From NCBI GenBank assembly GCA_005882415.1, contig VBAE01000184.1, positions 1 to 13,098 on the forward strand: DNA of 13,098 nucleotides, written 5' to 3'. A program made the translations under genes and the position numbers. This stretch comes from Alphaproteobacteria bacterium. GTDB lineage: Bacteria; Pseudomonadota; Alphaproteobacteria; Sphingomonadales; Sphingomonadaceae. Numbering within the stretch: the first letter of the stretch is position 1; every line of letters starts with the position of its first letter. The notes below the pieces were generated by a model that had not been told where the DNA came from, did no database searches, and worked only from the letters and a program-made list of their open reading frames with translations. Below, piece by piece: positions 1-6,998 of this stretch.

Positions 1-1178
1 AGGCGGATCTGGCGGCTTTCGACATGATAGTCCCAGACGCCCGCGCCCGCGCCCCATTGGGCGAGCTCGAGCAGTTCGGCGGCTTCCTTGGCGCGGTCCT
101 CCTCCTCCTTGCGGCGGGTAAGGTCGGACAGGCTTCCGACCATGCGCAGCGGAGCGCCGGTCTCGGGGTGGCGCTCGACGACGCTTCCGCAATCGTAGAG
201 CCAGCGCCAGGTGCCGGCCTTCTCGCGCACCCGGAATTCGCAGGTCAGCGTCTCGGTGCGGCCGGCGAGGTGGTTGGCGAGGCGGGTGCTGAACCCTTCC
301 CAGTCATAGGGGTGGATGAAGTCGATCAGCTTCTCGAACGTGTCCGGCCCCTCCCCCGTGCCGTAGCCGAGCGTTTCCAGGATCCGGCGCGACAGGATCA
401 GCTCGCCGCTTTCGATGTCCCATTCCCAGGAGCCGTCGGTCGAGGCTTCGAGGAGGAGACGCATCCGCTCCTCATAGCCGCGCGGCGCCGGTGCCGGGGC
501 GGGCTCGGCCTCGACCGGTGGGGGCGCGACGGGATCGGATTCGATGGGCGGAACGCCGTCCTGGAAGGGCTCAAGGCCGCCGTCGATCGCGATCCGCACC
601 GCTTCCGGGAGAGTGCCGACTCCGAGGTCGGACATCATGCTCGCCCGGTGCATTTCGACGGTGCGCGGGCTGAGGCCTAAGGTGCGGGCGATCGCCTTAT
701 TGGAGAGGCCGCCGAGCAGGCCCTGCAAAATCTGCCGCTCGCGCCGCGACAGGCGGGCGAGGCGGGCTGCTGCCGCGGCTTCGGCCTGGCGTCGGTCGCG
801 ACCGCGGCGTGACGCTTCCTCGGCCCGGCCGATAGCGGCGAGGAGGTCCTCCTCGCTGGACGGCTTTTCGAGGAAGTCTGCGGCGCCCAGCTTCATCGCC
901 TTGACCGCGGCGGCGAGGTCGCCCTGGCCGCTCAATACGATCACGGGAAGCGTAGAGCCGCGGCGGACGAGCTCCTCCTGCACCTCATGGCCGCTCATGC
1001 CCGGCATGGAGAGATCGAGCAGCACGCAGCCGCCGCCGAGCCGGGCGGAGTCGAGGAACTCGCGGCCGCCTTCATGGACCTCGGTCTGGTAACCGTGGCC
1101 GCCGAGAAGCCAGGCGGTGGCGGCGCGCACCTGCGCGTCGTCGTCGACGATGTGGATCAGGAAGGACACGTTAAGCAC
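1..1178 (-). CDS. FixJ-type response regulator with C-terminal PAS domains (partial, 3' end outside window)
   Basis: The minus strand is open without a stop for 392 codons and leaves the window at base 1. Residues about 7-120 are a receiver domain with the acidic triad D12-D13-D14, phospho-acceptor D55 in LLDLSMPGMSG and K105 in FLEKP. Residues about 139-203 are a LuxR/GerE helix-turn-helix (LSRRERQILQGL, then NKAIARTLGLSPRTVEMHR). This is normally the end of a FixJ-like protein. Here a Pro/Ala-rich linker (about 210-232) leads into a PAS_3-type domain (about 238-350, with WEWD, CEFRVREKAGTWRW and GSLSDLTRRK) and the start of a second PAS-like segment (LAQWGAGAGVWDYHVES). It probably couples phosphorylation-dependent DNA binding to a second sensory module. 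An output or kinase domain may lie beyond the edge. The start is uncertain: GTG at 1178 is chosen because it places the receiver normally; GTG 1184, TTG 1187 and GTG 1169 are alternatives, a TAG lies in frame further upstream, and no strong ribosome-binding site is visible. Confidence 0.88.
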   Translation of the reverse strand, partial: MLNVSFLIHIVDDDAQVRAATAWLLGGHGYQTEVHEGGREFLDSARLGGGCVLLDLSMPGMSGHEVQEELVRRGSTLPVIVLSGQGDLAAAVKAMKLGAADFLEKPSSEEDLLAAIGRAEEASRRGRDRRQAEAAAAARLARLSRRERQILQGLLGGLSNKAIARTLGLSPRTVEMHRASMMSDLGVGTLPEAVRIAIDGGLEPFQDGVPPIESDPVAPPPVEAEPAPAPAPRGYEERMRLLLEASTDGSWEWDIESGELILSRRILETLGYGTGEGPDTFEKLIDFIHPYDWEGFSTRLANHLAGRTETLTCEFRVREKAGTWRWLYDCGSVVERHPETGAPLRMVGSLSDLTRRKEEEDRAKEAAELLELAQWGAGAGVWDYHVESRQIR

Positions 1179-1218
1179 TGACACCAATAGCGATTTGAAA
1201 CGGAGATAGGCGTGCCGC

Positions 1219-1256
1219 TACGGCATTGCGAGCCCCACTACCGTAATCCACCGGTA
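1219..1256. promoter_or_regulatory. Inverted-repeat cluster, candidate operator
   Basis: TACCG at 1239-1243 and CGGTA at 1252-1256 form an 18-bp dyad with 5-bp perfect arms. A further TACGG at 1219-1223 pairs with CCGTA at 1241-1245. The cluster lies 40-80 bp upstream of the regulator start and about 170 bp upstream of parE. Spaced dyads of this kind suit a dimeric LuxR/FixJ-type regulator, so autoregulation by the adjacent gene is possible. This is inference; the arms are short. Confidence 0.3.
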
Positions 1257-1303
1257 TTTTGCGACGGGCCGCAATAGCGCAGGGACGACGGGCCCTTGAG
1301 GCA

Positions 1304-1328
1304 CCGGCAGTCTTTCTGGTCCTGCCGG
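1304..1328 (+). other. Stem-loop in the regulator-parE intergenic region
   Basis: CCGGCAG (1304-1310) pairs perfectly with CTGCCGG (1322-1328) around an 11-nt loop that includes TCTTTCTGGTC. It sits two bases before a second, longer hairpin. Seven GC-rich pairs would be stable in RNA, but no transcript is known and the function is unknown. Confidence 0.4.
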
Positions 1329-1330
1329 CT

Positions 1331-1376
1331 GGCGGCGACCCTCGACCCCCCAACCGACAGGGTCGCCGCCCTTTTC
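1331..1376 (+). terminator. Terminator-like hairpin upstream of parE
   Basis: GGCGGCGACCCT (1331-1342) and AGGGTCGCCGCC (1359-1370) form a perfect 12-bp stem with a 16-nt loop, followed by CTTTTCC, a short T-run. On the plus strand this resembles an intrinsic terminator with a weak U-tract. It lies upstream of the predicted parE promoter. It would therefore end transcripts coming from 1180-1330 (a small RNA or readthrough) rather than attenuate parE from its own promoter. Confidence 0.5.
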
Positions 1377-1386
1377 CACCTTCCGC

Positions 1387-1416
1387 TTGTCGGCGGGAGT
1401 CGCAGCCGCCTATACC
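1387..1416 (+). promoter_or_regulatory. Predicted parE promoter (leaderless start)
   Basis: TTGTCG (1387-1392) matches four of six bases of the -35 consensus, and TATACC (1411-1416) matches four of six of the -10, with an 18-bp spacer. Transcription would begin about 7 nt after the -10, at or beside the parE ATG at 1424. No Shine-Dalgarno sequence precedes that ATG: the bases between are a C-run. Both points suggest a leaderless mRNA, which is common in alphaproteobacteria. Confidence 0.45.
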
Positions 1417-1423
1417 CCCCGAC

Positions 1424-3347
1424 ATGTCCGATTTGTTCGCTTCCGCAACCGCCCCTTCGGGCGACTATGACGCTCATTCGATCGAAGTGCTCGAAGGCCT
1501 GGAGCCGGTCCGCCGGCGCCCCGGCATGTATATCGGCGGCACCGACGAGCGGGCGCTCCACCACCTCGCCGCCGAAGTGCTCGACAATGCGATGGACGAG
1601 GCCGTCGCCGGCTTCGCAAGCCGGATCGAGGTGATCCTCGAAGCGGAGGCCGGGACTGCGGGGCGCCTGACCATTATCGACAACGGCCGCGGAATGCCGG
1701 TCGATCCGCACCCCCGCTTCCCGGGCAAGTCGGCGCTCGAAGTGATCCTCACCATGCTCCATTCCGGGGGCAAATTCTCGAACAAGGCCTATGCGACCTC
1801 GGGCGGCCTGCACGGCGTCGGGGTGAGCGTCGTCAACGCGCTGTCGAGCGAAACGGTGGTCGAGGTCGCCCGCAACCGCCAGCTCTACCGCCAATCCTTC
1901 TCTCGCGGCGAGCCCCAGGGCCCGCTCGAATCATTGGGCGCGACCCCTAACCGGCGCGGGACCACGGTCACCTTCGTCCCGGACGTCGAGATTTTCGGCG
2001 CGGACGCGAAGTTCAAGCCGGCCCGCCTCTACCGCCTCGCCCGGTCCAAGGCCTATCTGTTCGCCGGCGTCGAGATTCGCTGGCGGTGCGACCCCTCGCT
2101 CATCTCGGACGAAACGCCTGCCGAGGCGGTGTTCCAATTCCCGGGCGGGCTCGCAGACCACCTCAAGGAGCAGATCGCCGACCGCAATTGCGCGACCACC
2201 GACTTCTTCCGCGGCCGGCAGGATTTCCCGGGCGAGCAGGGCATGGTCGAATGGGCGGTCGCCTGGCCGCTCTGGAGCGAGGGCGGCTCATCTTACTATT
2301 GCAACACCATCCCGACCCCCGACGGCGGCACCCATGAGCAGGGCATCCGCGCCGCCCTCACCCGCGGCATCCGCGCCTTCGCCGAGCTTACCGGCCAGAA
2401 GAAGGCCAAGGACATCCAGGCAGACGACGTCGTGAACGGGGCCGAGATCATGCTCTCGCTCTTCATCCGCGACCCGCATTTCCAGAGCCAGACCAAGGAC
2501 CGGCTGACCAGCCCGGACGCGGCGCGGCTGGTCGAGGCGGCGGTGCGCGACCATTTCGACCATTTCCTCGCCGACAATATGGAGCGCGGCCGGGCCCTGC
2601 TCGCCTTCGTCCTCGACCGGATGGACGAGAGGCTGAAGCGGCGGGCCGAGCGCGAGATCAAGCGCAAGACCGCGACCTCGCCGAGGAAGCTGCGCCTGCC
2701 GGGCAAGCTCACCGACTGCGCCAATGACGATCCCACGGGAATCGAAGGCGATCCTCCCGATCCGCGGCAAGATTTTGAACGTCGCCTCGGCGACGGCGGA
2801 GAAGATCCGTGCCAATCTTGAGATCGCCGACCTCATTCAGGCGATCGGCTGCGGCACCCGCGAACGCTGCACCACCGATGCCCTGCGCTACGAGCGGATC
2901 GTGATCATGACCGACGCCGATGTCGACGGCGCCCACATCGCGACCTTGCTGATGACCTTCTTCTTCCAGGAGATGCCGGCGCTGGTCCAGCAGGGCCATC
3001 TCTACCTCGCCCAGCCGCCGCTCTACCGGCTCGTCTCCGGCGGGACGATCGCCTACGCCCGCGACGACGTCCATCGCGCCGAACTCGAAGCGACTTTGTT
3101 CAAGGGCAAGAAGATCGAGGTCAGCCGCTTCAAGGGGCTGGGCGAGATGAACCCGATGCAGCTTCGCGAGACGACGATGGACCCGAAGACGAGGCAGCTC
3201 ATCCGGATCGAGCTCCCTGAGGAATATCAGGAGCAGAACGAGGTGCGCGGGCTGGTCGAGCGGCTGATGGGGCGCAACCCCGAGCACCGCTTCGCCTTCA
3301 TCCAGAGCCACGCCGCCGAGGTGGACGAAGAAGCGATCGACGCCTGA
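1424..3347 (+). pseudogene. parE: DNA topoisomerase IV subunit B, frame-broken by an internal deletion
   Basis: ParE is the ATPase subunit that works with ParC to decatenate replicated chromosomes. The first frame (1424-2821) carries the GHKL ATPase, with E51 and N55 in EVLDNAMDE, IIDNGRGMP (about 84-92) and GGLHGVGVSVVNALS (127-141), then the transducer domain up to LPGKLTDCANDDPTG (about residue 439). The rest is in the next frame (from about 2736 to the stop at 3347): KAILPIRGKILN, MTDADVDGAHI and RFKGLGEMNPMQLRETT. ParE proteins have about 20 residues between these blocks, ending TELFxVEGDSAGGSAKQARD. These are absent, including the catalytic TOPRIM glutamate. Restoring 65 nt gives a normal 662-residue protein. 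As written the gene cannot make active ParE. Because parE is usually essential, an assembly or sequencing error, or a second intact copy, is as likely as true decay. The ATG is chosen because the family N-terminus begins here. Confidence 0.9.
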
Positions 3348-3368
3348 CGAGAATAGGGGGACGTAAAG

Positions 3369-4637
3369 ATGCTGAGGGTCTTGCTGCTGAGCTTAGCGGC
3401 GCTCTTCGCCGTCCCCGCCGCCGCCGCCGAGCCGCAGGACCTGCTTCAGACACGGGCCGAGGAAGTGCTCGTGGTGTTGAAGGGCGGCGGCGACCCCGCG
3501 ACGCTGTTCGCACCCGAATTCCTCGCCCAGGTGCCGGCCGAGCAGGTGAAGGCCATCGCCGGCCAGCTTCGCGAGCAGTTCGGCGCGCCCGTCTCGGTGG
3601 TGCGGATCGATCGCGAGGGGCCGTCGAACGGCGTCATTGTGATGGACTTCGAACGTTCGACCTTGTCGCTTCGTGTCGCACTCCAGGAGCAGCCGCCGGG
3701 GCTGATCCGCGGGCTGCTGGTGGTCGGGAGCGAGGTGAAGGGCGACAGCTGGGCCGCCCTTACGGCGGAGCTCAAGGCGCTGCACGGAAGCGCCGGCTTC
3801 GCCGCCTCCCGCCTGGGCACCGCCGCGCCTGAGCCGCTCGCCGCGCTCGAACCGGCGCGGACGATGGCGATCGGCTCCGGCTTCAAGCTCTTCATCCTCG
3901 CCGAACTGGTCCGCGAAGTCCGCGCCGGCACGCGCAAGTGGAGCGACGTCGCCCCGCTCAACCGCCGCTCCCTCCCCTCCGGCATCCTCCAGTCCTGGCC
4001 CGAGGGCGCGCCCCTCACTCTCCACAGCCTCGCCAGCCTGATGATCTCGCAGAGCGACAACAGCGCCGCCGACACCCTCCTCGCCCTCCTCGGGCGGGAC
4101 AAGGTGGAAGCGCTGCTCCCCGCGCTCGGGGTGCGGCAGCCGGAGCGCAACCGCCCCTTCCTCTCCACCATCGACGCCTTCGCATTGAAGATCGGCGACC
4201 CCGCCCTGCGCGACGAATGGCTGAAGGCAGACCCCGCCGGCCGCCGCCGTCTCCTCGCCCGAATCCCGCCCAAGGCGCCGCCGCTCGACCTGTCGCGCCT
4301 GACCGGCAAGCCGGTGCTGATCGATCAAGTGGAATGGTTCGCCTCCCCGGGCGACCTCGTCCGCACGATGGACTGGCTCCGCCGCAACGGCGACGAGACC
4401 GCGCTCGCCATCCTCGCCATCAACCCGGGCCTCGCCCCGGCAGCGCCCCGCTTCGCCTATCTCGGCTTCAAGGGCGGCTCGGAAAGCGGAGTCCTCAGCA
4501 TGACCTTCCTCGCGCGAACCCCCGCCGGCACCTGGCAGGCGCTGAGCACGGTCTGGAACGATCCCGCGGAAGCGGTGGACGAGACGAAGCTGGCGGCGCT
4601 GATGCTGCGGGCGCTGGCGCTGATGGAAAAGCCTTAG
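3369..4637 (+). CDS. Exported serine hydrolase, class A beta-lactamase-like fold
   Basis: This 422-residue protein has a signal peptide (residues 1-20, cleavage probably after AAAA). A small N-terminal alpha/beta domain follows (about 22-135), of the kind seen before some penicillin-recognising hydrolases. The catalytic domain (about 140-420) has the three signature elements in order: S170-G-F-K173 (SxxK), S229-D230-N231 (SDN) and K368-G-G-S371 in place of KTG. It should be a periplasmic acyl-serine enzyme of the Beta-lactamase2 type. No clear equivalent of the deacylating Glu of class A beta-lactamases (ExxLN, omega loop) is seen, so antibiotic hydrolysis should not be assumed; a D,D-peptidase-like or esterase role is equally possible. 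An AGGGGG site about 9 nt before the ATG supports the start. The 21-nt gap after parE suggests co-transcription. Confidence 0.85.
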   Translation: MLRVLLLSLAALFAVPAAAAEPQDLLQTRAEEVLVVLKGGGDPATLFAPEFLAQVPAEQVKAIAGQLREQFGAPVSVVRIDREGPSNGVIVMDFERSTLSLRVALQEQPPGLIRGLLVVGSEVKGDSWAALTAELKALHGSAGFAASRLGTAAPEPLAALEPARTMAIGSGFKLFILAELVREVRAGTRKWSDVAPLNRRSLPSGILQSWPEGAPLTLHSLASLMISQSDNSAADTLLALLGRDKVEALLPALGVRQPERNRPFLSTIDAFALKIGDPALRDEWLKADPAGRRRLLARIPPKAPPLDLSRLTGKPVLIDQVEWFASPGDLVRTMDWLRRNGDETALAILAINPGLAPAAPRFAYLGFKGGSESGVLSMTFLARTPAGTWQALSTVWNDPAEAVDETKLAALMLRALALMEKP

Positions 4638-4648
4638 CGCTCTGGTGG

Positions 4649-4744
4649 CGTCATGCCGGACTTGATCCGGCATCCATGAACACGGTTCGAGTCCAGTTCT
4701 CAGAAACCTGTGTTCATGGATCCCGGGTCAAGCCCGGGATGACG
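4649..4744. repeat. Imperfect intergenic inverted repeat between convergent genes
   Basis: The left arm (4649-4683) and the reverse complement of the right arm (4710-4744) agree at 31 of 35 positions, separated by a 26-nt centre. Each arm is itself a smaller palindrome; the right arm contains ATCCCGGG and CCCGGGAT around TCAAG. The shared outer core GTCAT-CCGG-CTTGA-CCGG-ATCCATGAACAC resembles dispersed palindromic repeats of sphingomonad genomes. It starts 11 nt after the serine hydrolase stop and ends 3 nt before the stop of the converging gene. It could therefore serve as a bidirectional terminator. Confidence 0.75.
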
Positions 4745-4747
4745 GGT

Positions 4748-5656
4748 TTACCGTCCGGACTCTTCGCGCTTCCTTCTCAACGCCTCGAGCTCCGCCTCAG
4801 TCGGCGCAGCCCCCGGCTTGGCGCCGGGGATCGCGGCCTTGGCGAGGGTGCCGGCACAGAAGGCTCGGCTGAACTCGTCGAGCCCCTTTTCGGCGCAGCG
4901 GGCCGACGCGATCGATTTGGGGAGCATATCGAGCGGCTCCTTCGCGCTGTCCTTGCGCTCGATCGCCGCCTGCTCCTGGCGGAAATAGAGGAGCCATACC
5001 CGGCGCTGCTTGGCGGCCAGTATCTCCTCGCGGTCGGCGGTGTCGGCGCTGGGGATCTGGACGTCGAGCCACAGCATCGGGATCTTGGCCAGCTTGGCCG
5101 AAGCCTCGTCGAACCGCCCGAGCTCGCGAAGCGCGTCGATCACCCTGCCCTCGAGCCCTATCCAGGTGATATCGCCGGTCCTGGCGGGCACGTCGCTGGA
5201 GGCGGAGACTAGCTCCTCCTGGTAACGCTTGCGCAGCGCCGGCTTGCCGTCCGCCTCCCAGGTCGCCTGAAGCAGCGCCCAGAGATAATCGTCCGGCCCC
5301 TCGCCCATTTCGCGCATCAACTTATAGGCGCGGTAATATTGGGTGTCGTTCTGGCGGAGCGCCTTGTACGCGTCGGTGCCGACGAAGGCGGCGAGCTTCT
5401 CTACCTCGTCGGGCTCATAATCCTTGTAGAGGACGAGGCCGTTGTCCGGGCATTCGGGGAGCGGCGCCGGCTGGACGCTGTCGCCATAGGGCCGGCCGTC
5501 GGGCCTCAGGCCCACAACGGCGCCGCGCGCGGGCCGGACGTAGTTGAAAGACGCCCCGCCGACCGGGCATTTCATCGATACCTTCTCCTGCGCCGCTGCC
5601 GGGGAGGCTGCGAAGGCGGGAAGGAGCAAAGCAGCGGCGAGGAGCATTTTGCGCAT
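4748..5656 (-). CDS. Secreted protein of unknown function with four cysteines
   Basis: I do not recognise a named family. The 302-residue product has a clear signal peptide (MRKMLLAAALLLPAF..., cleavage probably after A22). The mature N-terminus holds a CPVGG motif (C30) and, 39 residues later, PECPDNG (C69). Two more cysteines, C254 and C267, are near the C-terminus. The four could form periplasmic disulfides or a small metal site at the first pair. The middle (about 85-240) is predicted mainly helical and TPR-like in feel, with the alternating pattern of an alpha-solenoid; this is only an impression. The C-terminal tail is charged (EAELEALRRKREESGR). The start at 5656 is chosen because it begins the signal peptide; the upstream extension of the same frame runs into apaG. 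It lies 52 nt downstream of apaG on the same strand, so it is probably the last gene of that operon. Confidence 0.75.
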   Translation of the reverse strand: MRKMLLAAALLLPAFAASPAAAQEKVSMKCPVGGASFNYVRPARGAVVGLRPDGRPYGDSVQPAPLPECPDNGLVLYKDYEPDEVEKLAAFVGTDAYKALRQNDTQYYRAYKLMREMGEGPDDYLWALLQATWEADGKPALRKRYQEELVSASSDVPARTGDITWIGLEGRVIDALRELGRFDEASAKLAKIPMLWLDVQIPSADTADREEILAAKQRRVWLLYFRQEQAAIERKDSAKEPLDMLPKSIASARCAEKGLDEFSRAFCAGTLAKAAIPGAKPGAAPTEAELEALRRKREESGR

Positions 5657-5708
5657 CGAAATCTCTCTTGGGCCTGGTGGAGCGGCTTTCACCCTCTTTT
5701 CCTGAACC

Positions 5709-6107
5709 TCAGCTTGCCGCGGCGGGCGCGACCAGGGGGAATTTGGGGATTGAGACCGCAAAGCTCGCCCCATCCTCTCCGACCATATGGTAGAGCCCCT
5801 CCATCGAGCCGGTGGGGGTGTTGAGCGGACAACCCGAGACATAGTCGAACGACCCGCCGGGCTCGATCACCGGCTGCTCGCCGACCACCCCTTCGCCCTG
5901 CACCTCGTGCTGGCCGCCGCGGCCGTCGCGGATCGTCCATTCGCGGCTGACCAATTGGACGGCGCCCCTGCCCTCATTCTCGATCCGGACATGATAGGCC
6001 CAGAACCAGCGGCCCCGCGCCGGCTCCGACTGTTCCGGAAGGAAGCTGACCGAGACCCGGACGGTGACCTCGCGGGTCGTTTCGCTATGGGGGAAGAAGC
6101 CTTTCAC
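5709..6107 (-). CDS. apaG: ApaG domain protein
   Basis: The 132-residue product is full length for ApaG (DUF525), a single beta-sandwich (fibronectin type III-like) domain. Family hallmarks are visible: SFLPEQSEP and WAYHVRIENEG near the N-terminus, then GEGVVGEQPVIEPGGSF, YVSGCPLNTPTGSMEG and YHM. ApaG proteins are linked genetically to Co2+ resistance and Mg2+ efflux in enterobacteria and are small cytosolic proteins. The biochemical role is not settled. Translation begins at GTG 6107; GAAGG lies about 11 nt upstream on the minus strand. It sits 52 nt downstream of the SRAP gene and 52 nt upstream of the secreted-protein gene, all on the minus strand. Confidence 0.95.
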   Translation of the reverse strand: MKGFFPHSETTREVTVRVSVSFLPEQSEPARGRWFWAYHVRIENEGRGAVQLVSREWTIRDGRGGQHEVQGEGVVGEQPVIEPGGSFDYVSGCPLNTPTGSMEGLYHMVGEDGASFAVSIPKFPLVAPAAAS

Positions 6108-6159
6108 AGAGCCGAGCCTTCGCGCCTCCCGCCCGCGCCGTCAATCCGGCAAGGAGGGC

Positions 6160-6744
6160 TCAGGCCACCTTCTCGACGTTCAGCATCCCTGCCCGGCAAG
6201 GCCGGAGCAGTTCGCGCGCCGAAATGGCGGGGTCGAGCCAGTCCCGCCACTGCTCCCGGGTCAGCACCGCGATCTGGCGGTTGTGATAGGGCGCGACGTC
6301 CGGCCCCGGCTCGGTGGTCAGCATGGTGAACGCCTCCCCCACCTTGGCCGTCTTCCGCCAAAGCCCGGCGATGCAGAACCAGGGCTCGCCCGAGACGGTG
6401 AACAGCCATTTGTCCTTGCGCTTGTCCTTGCGCGGCTCGGTAGGCGTGGTGAATTCGTAGAAGCCGTCGGCGACGATCAGGCAGCGCCCGGAGCCGAACT
6501 CCCGGCCATCCGAGCGGAAATTGTAGACCGGCTTGCCCCCCGGCCCCGGCCAGGACCAGCGCCGCTGGACGAGCTCGGCCCCGGCCTCCCCCCAGCGGAC
6601 GATCGGCGCCCGGTCGGTGATGCGGATGTCGTCGCGCGGCTCGAGGTTCGGCAGGCCTTCCGGAAAGCTCAGCGGAATCCGGAGCTGGTTGAACTCCTGC
6701 CCGATCGTGCCGAGCTCGACGCGGCTTCGATAGTCGTTGCACAT
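6160..6744 (-). CDS. SRAP-family abasic-site protein (YedK/HMCES type)
   Basis: The 194-residue protein starts MCNDYR. After removal of Met, Cys2 is the catalytic residue that forms a thiazolidine crosslink with abasic sites in single-stranded DNA. The other conserved residues are present: N75 in YNFRSD, E97 in DGFYEF and H154 in PYHNRQ. The length is a little under the usual 200-240. The role inferred from the family is shielding of abasic sites at stalled forks, with self-reversal of the crosslink. The older name is SOS response-associated peptidase. No LexA box was recognised upstream. It is the first gene of a minus-strand group with apaG and is divergent from the tRNA-Glu gene (73 nt apart). 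The ATG at 6744 is fixed by the need for Cys at position 2. Confidence 0.95.
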   Translation of the reverse strand: MCNDYRSRVELGTIGQEFNQLRIPLSFPEGLPNLEPRDDIRITDRAPIVRWGEAGAELVQRRWSWPGPGGKPVYNFRSDGREFGSGRCLIVADGFYEFTTPTEPRKDKRKDKWLFTVSGEPWFCIAGLWRKTAKVGEAFTMLTTEPGPDVAPYHNRQIAVLTREQWRDWLDPAISARELLRPCRAGMLNVEKVA

Positions 6745-6770
6745 AAGCGGCGGACCTAGCGCCCCCGCGC

Positions 6771-6799
6771 TTGACAGGAAAGCCGCCTCCCCCGATATG
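6771..6799 (+). promoter_or_regulatory. Predicted sigma70 promoter of tRNA-Glu
   Basis: A perfect TTGACA (6771-6776) is followed after 17 bp by GATATG (6794-6799), a weak -10. The expected start is near 6806, about 12 nt before the mature tRNA. The bases after the -10 are GC-rich (CGCGCC), a discriminator type typical of stable-RNA promoters under stringent control. Confidence 0.6.
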
Positions 6800-6817
6800 C
6801 GCGCCTTCCCGCTCGAA

Positions 6818-6893
6818 GGCCCCTTCGTCTAGCGGTCTAGGACGTCGCCCTCTCACGGCGAAAACACGGGTTCGAGTCCCGTAGGGGTCACCA
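6818..6893 (+). tRNA. tRNA-Glu, anticodon CTC
   Basis: The cloverleaf is complete over 76 nt. The acceptor stem GGCCCCT pairs with AGGGGTC (one G-U pair). The anticodon stem TCGCC/GGCGA encloses CTCTCAC, giving anticodon CTC at 6852-6854 (reads GAG). The T-arm is ACGGG-TTCGAGT-CCCGT. The discriminator is A and CCA is encoded in the DNA (6891-6893). No terminator is visible before ppk2, 105 nt downstream, so readthrough is possible. Confidence 0.97.
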
Positions 6894-6998
6894 GCCAATC
6901 CACCCGCCCCTACAGCCTCATCTCCGCGCCCCCTCGCGGTTTGTCCCGATGCCGTCCCCGCCCTTCCGGGAGAATAAGGAAGGTTTCGAGGAAGGGTC

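Noticed and set aside
24..680. Plus-strand frame of 218 codons at the left end
   Set aside because: It is the antisense of the regulator's PAS and helix-turn-helix region, which has unmistakable motifs on the minus strand.
1331..1376. Attenuator controlling parE
   Set aside because: The predicted parE promoter is downstream of the hairpin, so the structure would not be in that transcript. It would matter only if an upstream promoter were shown.
1259..1423. Upstream extension of the parE frame starting at 1259
   Set aside because: It would translate through two hairpins and a promoter into an Arg/Pro-rich peptide absent from ParE proteins; the family N-terminus begins at 1424.
2724..2821. 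Programmed frameshift joining the two parE frames
   Set aside because: There is no slippery sequence, and a shift alone would not restore the missing catalytic segment, so a deletion explains the data better.
3393..4673. Long open frame of 426 codons on the minus strand opposite the serine hydrolase
   Set aside because: It is an antisense by-product of high GC at third codon positions. The plus-strand frame has a signal peptide and catalytic motifs; this one shows no recognisable domain.
5657..5842. Longer N-terminus for the secreted protein, from 5842
   Set aside because: It would overlap apaG and bury the signal peptide inside the chain.
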